Of a stretch of 14,440 nt of DNA, positions 1-6,388 are shown piece after piece (the first letter of the stretch is position 1; each line of letters opens with the position of its first letter). The translations under genes and the position numbers were made by a program. The notes under the pieces are model-generated. The model did no database searches and was not told the DNA's origin. It saw only the letters and a program-made list of their open reading frames with translations. Source of the stretch: Clostridiales bacterium (GTDB taxonomy: Bacteria > Bacillota > Clostridia > Peptostreptococcales > Anaerovoracaceae). Where the stretch lies: assembly GCA_015258265.1 (NCBI GenBank), contig JABZIP010000022.1, positions 1-14,440 on the forward strand, in the 5' to 3' direction.

Positions 1-71
1 GATTACGTTTCGCTATCAGAGAAGGCGGAAGAACTGTAGGTTCCGGAGTAGTTTCGTCTATCATAGAGTAG
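1..71 (+). CDS. tuf: Elongation factor Tu, C-terminal end (partial)
   Basis: Only the last 22 codons are inside the window, read in the frame starting at base 3 and ending at TAG 69-71. They encode LRFAIREGGRTVGSGVV followed by SSIIE. This is the highly conserved end of EF-Tu domain 3, where the usual form is RFAIREGGRTVGAGVV. EF-Tu is the cytosolic GTPase that carries aminoacyl-tRNA to the ribosome. The GTP-binding domain lies upstream of the window and cannot be checked. The gene is followed by an AT-rich stretch and a hairpin, so it is probably the end of its transcript, as is common when tuf closes the str operon. Confidence 0.95.
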   Translation, partial: LRFAIREGGRTVGSGVVSSIIE

Positions 72-115
72 TTGCCTTTAGATTAAATTGCAAAAAAAAT
101 GTAAAAATTCAATCG

Positions 116-143
116 GGGAGCATCTTGACAAACAGATGCTCTC
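116..143 (+). terminator. Hairpin downstream of tuf, probable terminator
   Basis: GAGCATCT (118-125) pairs exactly with AGATGCTC (134-141) around an 8-base loop, and one G-T and one G-C pair can extend the stem to 116/143. It lies 44 bases after the tuf stop. The sequence after the stem (TCGTTTGCG) has only a short T-run, so termination may be weak or the hairpin may have another role. A perfect -35-like TTGACA (125-130) sits across the stem end and loop. Confidence 0.55.
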
Positions 144-156
144 GTTTGCGTAATAT
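125..156 (+). promoter_or_regulatory. Possible sigma-A promoter for the envelope module
   Basis: TTGACA at 125-130 is an exact -35 consensus, and TAATAT at 151-156 is a reasonable -10. The spacer is 20 bases, longer than the preferred 17, so this is tentative. If used, transcription would start near 163, leaving a short leader before the first envelope gene. No better promoter was found in the 117-base gap after tuf. Confidence 0.35.
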
Positions 157-174
157 AGGTTGAATTAAAAAAAT

Positions 175-180
175 AAGGAA
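175..180 (+). promoter_or_regulatory. Ribosome binding site that favours the TTG start at 189
   Basis: AAGGAA ends 8 bases before TTG at 189, which is good spacing. The in-frame ATG at 210 has only AAGG (201-204) with 5 bases of spacing, so TTG is preferred, but not decisively. Confidence 0.5.
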
Positions 181-188
181 AAATCCGT

Positions 189-1148
189 TTGAAAATAGAT
201 AAGGTTGTTATGACGAAGAAAAATAGACGCAGATTGGTTAGGCTGATATCATTCCTTCTATGCATAATTGTATTGGGAGTGGGCGGTATTTATGTTGCAA
301 ATAAGCATTATGAGCATGTAAAAGCTGAAAAAGCAAAAGCATTGCAGATTGAAAAACGAAAAAAAGAAGAAGCGGCTATCAAGAAAGCAGAAAAAGAGAA
401 ACAAGAGAAAATTGAAAAAAATCTTGAAAGTATAAAACCGCCGGAAAATACAGGAAATACTGCCGCACAGGCCGGAGCACCGGTTGCGGTTCTTTCGGAT
501 GTAACTAAAGACAGCTTGGACAGGGCGTTTGAAGGAACATTGATAATCGGAGATTCGAGAACGGAGGGGCTGAAATTATTTTCGGGAATAAAAACCGCAG
601 AATTTTTTTCCACTAAATCGTTGACTGTCAACAGGATAGTCGAGGGGAAAAAAGTAAATGTTGACGGCGTAGAGGCGTCTATTTCAGATGTACTTGCAAA
701 AGCGGCATATGGAAAAGTGGTAGTGTGTGTAGGCTTAAACGAAGTTGGCTGGGGAAATGTGGATAGATTTCTTGAAAGCTATGGTCAACTTGTAGATCAA
801 ATTAAGGCGGCGCAACCGAATGCACGCATTTATTTACAGTCGATACTGCCTGTTTCCGCAAAAAAGAGTGCAAGTCAAACTGTATTTACAAATTCGAATA
901 TAATCGCTTATAATGAAGGTATTGTAAGGCTTGCCGCTGCGAAGAATGTTGATTTTATCAATCCGTCGGCACCGCTTATAGACGGGACAGGCGCGCTGTT
1001 AACGGAAGCATCATCCGATGGAATACATCTGAGTGCCGCATATTGTAAGATTTGGGCGCAGAGTATTGCGGAAATAATATCGCCGAAAGTCCTTGTGAAA
1101 CAAGTTGATGAAGCGCAAGAATCACAAGCAGGCGCGGTAGCAAATTAA
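189..1148 (+). CDS. Membrane-anchored SGNH/GDSL-type hydrolase or acyltransferase
   Basis: This 319-residue protein has a short basic N-terminus, one membrane segment at about residues 17-37 and no lipobox. A Lys/Glu/Ala-rich, probably coiled-coil stalk spans about 41-82, followed by a low-complexity linker and an extracellular SGNH-type domain from about 100. The family blocks are visible: GDS at 121-123 (nucleophile Ser123, in IIGDSRTEGL), GLNE at 182-185 in the position of the oxyanion-hole GxND block, and DGIHLS at 277-282 carrying the Asp277/His280 pair. Such enzymes remove or transfer acyl groups on glycans outside the cell. The position at the head of a set with MBOAT and DHHW proteins supports a role in envelope polymer acylation. 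The substrate is not evident. The start is TTG 189, with ATG 210 as an in-frame alternative 7 codons in. Confidence 0.8.
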   Translation: MKIDKVVMTKKNRRRLVRLISFLLCIIVLGVGGIYVANKHYEHVKAEKAKALQIEKRKKEEAAIKKAEKEKQEKIEKNLESIKPPENTGNTAAQAGAPVAVLSDVTKDSLDRAFEGTLIIGDSRTEGLKLFSGIKTAEFFSTKSLTVNRIVEGKKVNVDGVEASISDVLAKAAYGKVVVCVGLNEVGWGNVDRFLESYGQLVDQIKAAQPNARIYLQSILPVSAKKSASQTVFTNSNIIAYNEGIVRLAAAKNVDFINPSAPLIDGTGALLTEASSDGIHLSAAYCKIWAQSIAEIISPKVLVKQVDEAQESQAGAVAN

Positions 1149-1196
1149 GAAGAAAATAAGTACAATATTAAATATAAACATATAAAAGAGGAGCAT

Positions 1197-1706
1197 ATGA
1201 AGAAGAAGTTTTTGTTGGTATTTGCGATTTTGCTGGTACTCGGTATGTCGCTTTCTGCTTGTAAAGCAGGTGAAGAAACCGTAAAAAAAGAAAACGAAAA
1301 ATTACAGGCGGCGACATCGGCGGAAATCGGTGATTATCTTTTGAGGACGCTAAAGTTTGAGGACACATTGACCAAGGTGGACGAGGATTTAATGAAAAAT
1401 CTTTATCTGGTAGATGCTTCCGATTTTGAAGACGGTTCTCTTTATGTTCCGACATATACTGCCGAGGAAATAGGGGTTATCAAGATAAAAAACGCAGATG
1501 CTAAGGAATTGAAGAAGTATAAAAAAATATTTAACGACAGAATCGAACTCCAAAAATCGGCGTTTAGCGTTTATAGACCGGAAGAAGTTGAAAAGCTCGA
1601 CAAGGCTCTGGTTTACTGCAAAGGAAATACAGCTATTTTGGTGGTAAGTAACGATAAAGAGGCTGCCGAAAAAGCAATTAAAAATTTTGGTAAAGATGAG
1701 GAATAA
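1197..1706 (+). CDS. DUF4358 domain lipoprotein
   Basis: The protein is 169 residues long. It begins with a lipoprotein signal peptide: MKKK, a hydrophobic core at 5-18, and the lipobox LSAC at 19-22 with Cys22 as the lipidated residue. The mature protein would be tethered to the outer face of the membrane. The C-terminal half carries YRPEEVEKL (126-134) followed by a strand like KGNTAILVVSND (142-153), which I recognise as typical of DUF4358 proteins. These are small lipoproteins of unknown function, common in Clostridia. A clear GAGGAG site precedes ATG 1197, and the gene ends 11 bases before the MBOAT start, whose AGGAG site lies in that gap. An accessory role for the acyltransferase is inferred from position only. 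No catalytic motif is visible. Confidence 0.75.
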   Translation: MKKKFLLVFAILLVLGMSLSACKAGEETVKKENEKLQAATSAEIGDYLLRTLKFEDTLTKVDEDLMKNLYLVDASDFEDGSLYVPTYTAEEIGVIKIKNADAKELKKYKKIFNDRIELQKSAFSVYRPEEVEKLDKALVYCKGNTAILVVSNDKEAAEKAIKNFGKDEE

Positions 1707-1717
1707 AAGGAGCAAAT

Positions 1718-3175
1718 ATGCTTTTTAGCAGTGTTACATTTTTAGTTTATTTTTTACCAATAGCTATACTTGTGTATTATATGGTTCCCTCGCGTTTCAA
1801 AAACGCGGTGATACTCGTCGAAAGTTTGTTTTTCTATTCGTGGGGAGAACCTGTTTATATACTGCTGATGATTACTTCGATAATCTTTAATTATATCAGC
1901 GGGTTAGCAATTTCTAAATTACAGTCAAGTAAGAAATTTACGAAAAACGTATTGTTTTTCAATGTATTCGTGAATTTAGCTTTGCTTGGCTTTTTTAAGT
2001 ATGCGGATTTTACGATAGATAATATAAATGCTATATTCGGCACGCAATTCAGCACGCTTGAATTACCGCTACCTATCGGAATATCGTTTTATACATTTCA
2101 GGCGATGTCGTACATTATCGACCTCGATAGGGGGAAAGTAAGGGTTCAAAAAAACCTCGTAAATTTTGCAGTTTATATATCTATGTTCCCACAGCTTATA
2201 GCAGGTCCGATAGTTAGGTTTAAAACCGTAGAAGAACAGCTAAATACAAGAGTCCATAGCTTTGAAATGTTCGGGAATGGTGTGGTGAGATTTACATTTG
2301 GGCTTGCTAAGAAAGTCATAATTGCAAATAATATGGGGCAAATTTGGACTGCTATAAATGGCAAAGAGTTGTCTGATTTGTCGATTATGAATGTTTGGCT
2401 TTTAGCCTTCTCGTTTGCGCTTCAAATTTATTTCGATTTTTCGGGATACTCCGATATGGCAATTGGACTTGGCAAAATGTTCGGTTTTACATTTGATGAA
2501 AATTTCAACTATCCGTATATGTCAAAATCGATAACGGAATTTTGGAGACGCTGGCACATTTCCCTCGGTACATGGTTCAAGGAATATCTGTATATTCCTT
2601 TGGGCGGAAACAAAAAAGGGGAGATGCGCCAAATTTTCAACATACTGGTGGTTTGGTCGCTCACCGGATTGTGGCACGGAGCCAGCTGGAATTTTGCGAT
2701 TTGGGGAATGTATTTCGGAATTTTTCTCGTGCTTGAAAAAATGTTCATATTAAAAGGTATGTCGAAATTATCAAACTATTTACCACTGGTATCTAAAGTG
2801 CTTTCGAGATTGTATACATTGGTTGCTGTTGTAATCAGTTGGTTGATTTTTTCGATAACGGATACAAATCGTTTAATTGCGATGCTAAAGATATTGCTGT
2901 GCGGATATGGATTTAATTCGGAATCGACCATAAAGCTGTTAGATAAGTCGGATATATATTTACTTTCGAGTAATGCATTGATTTTGATTGTCGCGATAGT
3001 AGCGGCAACAGGTTTGCCGACTGCGGTTTATGTAAAGTTTGTAAAGAATCGCGAAGAAAACGGTGCGAAACAAATGAAAGTATATGAGATTATTGCTGTA
3101 TTGGTGCTATTTTTCATCAGTTTTGCATTTGTTGTATCGTCTACTTACAATCCGTTTTTATATTTCAGATTCTAG
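1718..3175 (+). CDS. MBOAT family O-acyltransferase (AlgI/PatA/DltB-like)
   Basis: This is a 485-residue polytopic membrane protein with many hydrophobic helices along its length. Family landmarks are QIYFDFSGYSDMAIG (236-250), the long conserved block around FWRRWHISLGTWFKEYLYIP (275-294, His280), and GLWHGASW (317-324), whose His320 matches the essential membrane-buried His of AlgI and DltB. Members move an acyl group, often acetyl, from a cytoplasmic donor across the membrane for transfer to an exopolysaccharide or cell-wall polymer. The last seven residues are PFLYFRF, an aromatic tail like that seen in other bacterial O-acylation MBOATs. No dltA or dltC neighbour is present, so D-alanylation is unlikely, and acetylation of a glycan is the simplest reading. 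The partner proteins are probably the flanking SGNH and DHHW proteins. Confidence 0.92.
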   Translation: MLFSSVTFLVYFLPIAILVYYMVPSRFKNAVILVESLFFYSWGEPVYILLMITSIIFNYISGLAISKLQSSKKFTKNVLFFNVFVNLALLGFFKYADFTIDNINAIFGTQFSTLELPLPIGISFYTFQAMSYIIDLDRGKVRVQKNLVNFAVYISMFPQLIAGPIVRFKTVEEQLNTRVHSFEMFGNGVVRFTFGLAKKVIIANNMGQIWTAINGKELSDLSIMNVWLLAFSFALQIYFDFSGYSDMAIGLGKMFGFTFDENFNYPYMSKSITEFWRRWHISLGTWFKEYLYIPLGGNKKGEMRQIFNILVVWSLTGLWHGASWNFAIWGMYFGIFLVLEKMFILKGMSKLSNYLPLVSKVLSRLYTLVAVVISWLIFSITDTNRLIAMLKILLCGYGFNSESTIKLLDKSDIYLLSSNALILIVAIVAATGLPTAVYVKFVKNREENGAKQMKVYEIIAVLVLFFISFAFVVSSTYNPFLYFRF

Positions 3176-3229
3176 GGCATATGAAAAAGCAATGCGATAT
3201 GCGGGATACAAAATACAGGGTGTTTTATT

Positions 3230-4396
3230 ATGAATCAAGGAAAATGTGAAAATTTTAAATATATGAGTATCTGCTTTGTTGCAGGTCTGGTTTTGATTTT
3301 GTTATTGTGCGTATTTTTTGGTGATAAAAAGTTTTCCGAAACTGAAAACAGAGTATTGACACAGCTACCGAAATTCGATGCAGAAAGCATACTTGACGGT
3401 GATTATACAAAAAATTTTGAAAAATATGCGGCAGATACCATAGTATTTCGAGATTTTTGGGTAAAATTTAAAAATACGGCGGATTTTGTGAGTAACAAAA
3501 AAGATAACGGATATGCATATTTCGGTAAAAAAGACGATCTTTTTCTGATAGAAACAACAAACGAAGAACTTTTGAAGAAAAATATAGCGGCAGTGCAAGG
3601 TTTGGCGAAAAACACGGATTTAAAAGTAACTGCACTGATTGCGCCTACAGCCAATTTGGTATTAAAAGAAAATCTTCCGAAAGATGCGGAAAGTTTTCAA
3701 AATTACAAGCAAACTGATATTTTTGCAAGGCTTTCGGAAGAGCTTGGCGATACTTTCGTTGATGTGAGAAAAAGTTTAGAAAAGCATAGCGGTGAGTATA
3801 TTTATTACAAGACAGATCATCATTGGACAAGTCTTGGAGCGTATTATGCGTATGTCGAATTGGCAAAGCATTTGGGATTTGAGCCGATAACGCAGGACAG
3901 ATTTCAAAAGCGGGTGCTGTCTACCGAATTTAGAGGGAGCATAGAGGCGAAAATCCCTACCTTCTTTTCGCCCAAAGATGAAATTTGGGCGTACGAAAAT
4001 GCTGAGATGCTAGCTGCCGATGCAAAATTTGAGGATGGGAAACAGGCAAAAATATTTGATGAAAGTTTCCTTGCAAAGCGCGATAAGTATTCGTATTTTT
4101 TGGGTGGAAATCATCCGCTAATCAAACTGGAAAGAAAAATAGATGAACGAGAGAAAATAGGAGAAACAAAGTCGGTGCTGCTTATTAAAGACTCTTATGC
4201 TAATTGCCTTGCTCCGTTGCTGCTTGAACACTACCAAAAGGTTTATCTCGTGGATTTGAGATACTACAGACAAAGCATTAAAACGCTAATAACCGATATA
4301 CAATATAGTGATAATGTCAGGCTTTCGGACATAGTGGTACTTTATAATGCACCGCAATTCTCAACTGATGTGAACGCCGCTTTGATGGCGAGGTAA
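3230..4396 (+). CDS. DHHW family protein, AlgJ/AlgX-like SGNH-fold O-acyltransferase
   Basis: The protein has 388 residues, an N-terminal membrane anchor at about 11-30, and a large extracellular domain. Recognisable pieces are the juxtamembrane FSETENRVLTQLPKF (35-49), YYKTDHHWTSLGAYYAY (192-208), the naming motif of the family, GGNHP (292-296), and IKDSYANCLAP (319-329). By analogy with AlgX/AlgJ, where an Asp-x-His pair and a Ser form the active site, the predicted triad is Asp196, His198 and Ser322. The role would be to receive the acyl group from the MBOAT protein and transfer it to a polysaccharide outside the membrane. ATG 3230 follows a modest AGGGTG site 7 bases upstream. The gene starts 54 bases after the MBOAT stop and ends 4 bases before uvrB. 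The glycan substrate is unknown. Confidence 0.85.
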   Translation: MNQGKCENFKYMSICFVAGLVLILLLCVFFGDKKFSETENRVLTQLPKFDAESILDGDYTKNFEKYAADTIVFRDFWVKFKNTADFVSNKKDNGYAYFGKKDDLFLIETTNEELLKKNIAAVQGLAKNTDLKVTALIAPTANLVLKENLPKDAESFQNYKQTDIFARLSEELGDTFVDVRKSLEKHSGEYIYYKTDHHWTSLGAYYAYVELAKHLGFEPITQDRFQKRVLSTEFRGSIEAKIPTFFSPKDEIWAYENAEMLAADAKFEDGKQAKIFDESFLAKRDKYSYFLGGNHPLIKLERKIDEREKIGETKSVLLIKDSYANCLAPLLLEHYQKVYLVDLRYYRQSIKTLITDIQYSDNVRLSDIVVLYNAPQFSTDVNAALMAR

Positions 4397-4400
4397 AAAG

Positions 4401-6374
4401 ATGGAATTTAAAATACATTCAAAATTTAAACCGACAGGAGATCAACCGGCTGCGATTCAAAAAATTGTAGACGGTTTTTTAGCCGGCAAAAAAAGTCAGA
4501 CGCTGCTTGGCGTTACAGGTTCGGGTAAGACCTTTACAATGGCAAATGTCATAGAGCGCTTGCAAAGACCAACGCTTATAATTTCGCACAACAAAACACT
4601 TGCAGCTCAATTACATGGAGAATTTAAGGAATTCTTTCCGGATAATGCGGTGGAGTATTTTGTTTCTTACTATGATTATTACCAGCCGGAGGCATATGTC
4701 CCGTCTACCGATACATACATCGAGAAGGATTCGGATGTAAATGTGGAAATAGACAAGCTCAGATATTCAGCTACGGCAGCACTTGCAGAACGCAGAGATG
4801 TTATTATCGTAGCGAGCGTTTCGTGTATATATGGACTCGGAAGTCCACTTGATTACGAAAATCAAATGCTTTCGCTTAGGCCGGGTATGGAGAAAAGCAG
4901 GAATGAGATACTTAGAAAATTGGTTGACATTCAATACGAAAGAAACGATCTTGAACTGAATCACGGTTCGTTTAGGGTTCGCGGTGATATTATAGACATA
5001 TTTCCGGCAGGTGCTCAAAATCCCGTACGCGTGGAGTTGTTCGGCGATGAAGTTGAAAGTATCAAGGAAATAAACGCTCTCACGGGAGAAATTCTCGGGA
5101 TAAGAAATCATGTGGCTGTATTCCCCGCATCCCATTATGTTACCTCAAAAGAGAGCATGCAACGAGCTACTGAAACTATCGAAGCCGAGCTTATGGAGCA
5201 AATACAGAAGTTCAAATCGGAAAACAAGCTGCTCGAAGCGCAAAGAATAGAACAGAGAACATATTATGATCTTGAAATGCTCAAAGAGGTCGGTTCGTGT
5301 AAAGGAATAGAAAATTATTCAAGGCACATAAACGGTCTGCCCGCAGGTTCAAGACCATATACTTTGATTGACTATTTTCCGAAGGATTTTTTAATAATTA
5401 TTGATGAATCGCATGTAATGTTACCACAACTTAGGGCTATGTACGCAGGCGACAGATCGAGAAAAAGCTCGCTGGTAGAGTACGGTTTTCGATTGCCTTC
5501 GGCTCTTGACAATAGACCTCTTGTGTTTGATGAATTCAATTCACTGGTGAATCAAATACTGTATGTCAGTGCGACACCGGCGAAATATGAATTGGAAGAG
5601 AGCGGCAACGAATATGTGGAGCAGTTAATAAGGCCGACCGGACTTTTAGATCCGATTATAGAGGTTAGACCTGTAGAGGGACAGATTGACGATTTGATAG
5701 GTGAGATAAATGCCGTAGTTGCAAAAGGAGAGCGAGTATTTGTAACTACTTTAACTAAGACAATGTCGGAAAGCCTTACGGACTATCTCGTAAATGTCGG
5801 AATAAAAGTTAGATATTTACATTCGGAAATTGACACATTGGAAAGAATGGAAATAATTAGAGATTTAAGGCTGGGCGTATTTGATGTGCTTGTAGGAATC
5901 AACCTGCTTCGAGAGGGACTTGATGTGCCTGAGGTTTCACGAGTTATAATACTTGATGCGGACAAACAGGGATTTTTGCGAACTGAAACATCGTTGATAC
6001 AGACAATAGGCAGAGCGGCAAGAAATGCGGACGGAAAAGTAATAATGTATGCGGATACGGAAAGCCCCGCTATGCGATATGCTATTTCGGAAACTAAGCG
6101 TAGGAGAGCCTTACAGCAGAAATACAACGAAGAACATAATATTACGCCAAAAACAGTTACCAAGGATGTTCGCAGTGTAATAGAAGCAACAAGAGCAGCA
6201 GAAGCGGCAGACGAGTACTATTCAACCAGAAAGCCTGACGAGCTTACTAAAAAGGAACTCGCCGACTATGTCAAGAAACTGGAAAAGGAAATGCGCGAGG
6301 CGGCTAAAGAATTGCAGTTTGAAAAAGCGGCAATGCTTAGAGATGTGCTTTTTGAGTACAAAAGCAAATTGTAA
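4401..6374 (+). CDS. uvrB: UvrB, excinuclease ABC subunit B
   Basis: The 657-residue product is close to the family length (673 in E. coli). UvrB is loaded onto damaged DNA by UvrA, verifies the lesion with its beta-hairpin and recruits UvrC. Visible elements are Walker A GVTGSGKT (37-44, Lys43), the hairpin region YYDYYQPEAYVPSTDTYIEK (90-109), the Walker B/DEAD-like box DESH (335-338), helicase motif VI QTIGRAARN (534-542), and the C-terminal UVR motif (about 617-652) that contacts UvrC. The ribosome binding site (GAGGT) overlaps the end of the DHHW gene, and uvrA follows after 14 bases. No GAAC-N4-GTTC type SOS box was found just upstream, so transcription may come from the envelope module or from an internal promoter I cannot see. 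Confidence 0.98.
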   Translation: MEFKIHSKFKPTGDQPAAIQKIVDGFLAGKKSQTLLGVTGSGKTFTMANVIERLQRPTLIISHNKTLAAQLHGEFKEFFPDNAVEYFVSYYDYYQPEAYVPSTDTYIEKDSDVNVEIDKLRYSATAALAERRDVIIVASVSCIYGLGSPLDYENQMLSLRPGMEKSRNEILRKLVDIQYERNDLELNHGSFRVRGDIIDIFPAGAQNPVRVELFGDEVESIKEINALTGEILGIRNHVAVFPASHYVTSKESMQRATETIEAELMEQIQKFKSENKLLEAQRIEQRTYYDLEMLKEVGSCKGIENYSRHINGLPAGSRPYTLIDYFPKDFLIIIDESHVMLPQLRAMYAGDRSRKSSLVEYGFRLPSALDNRPLVFDEFNSLVNQILYVSATPAKYELEESGNEYVEQLIRPTGLLDPIIEVRPVEGQIDDLIGEINAVVAKGERVFVTTLTKTMSESLTDYLVNVGIKVRYLHSEIDTLERMEIIRDLRLGVFDVLVGINLLREGLDVPEVSRVIILDADKQGFLRTETSLIQTIGRAARNADGKVIMYADTESPAMRYAISETKRRRALQQKYNEEHNITPKTVTKDVRSVIEATRAAEAADEYYSTRKPDELTKKELADYVKKLEKEMREAAKELQFEKAAMLRDVLFEYKSKL

Positions 6375-6388
6375 TGTAGGAGAATAAT

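Noticed and set aside
308..631. 107-codon minus-strand frame with a Phe/Ser-rich tail
   Set aside because: It is the antisense of the Lys/Glu-rich coiled-coil stalk of the SGNH protein. The apparent hydrophobic segment is an artefact of reading AAA/GAA codons in reverse.
1149..1196. Possible internal promoter before the DUF4358 gene (TACAAT at about 1161)
   Set aside because: There is no acceptable -35 at 16-18 bases upstream, and AT-rich gaps give such matches by chance.
2542..2736. 64-codon plus-strand frame inside the MBOAT gene
   Set aside because: It overlaps the most conserved MBOAT block in another frame and has no separate ribosome binding site.
1718..4396. Teichoic acid D-alanylation (dlt) operon
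   Set aside because: The MBOAT resembles DltB, but no DltA ligase, DltC carrier or DltX small protein is present, and the partner is a DHHW protein rather than DltD. AlgI-like O-acylation fits better.
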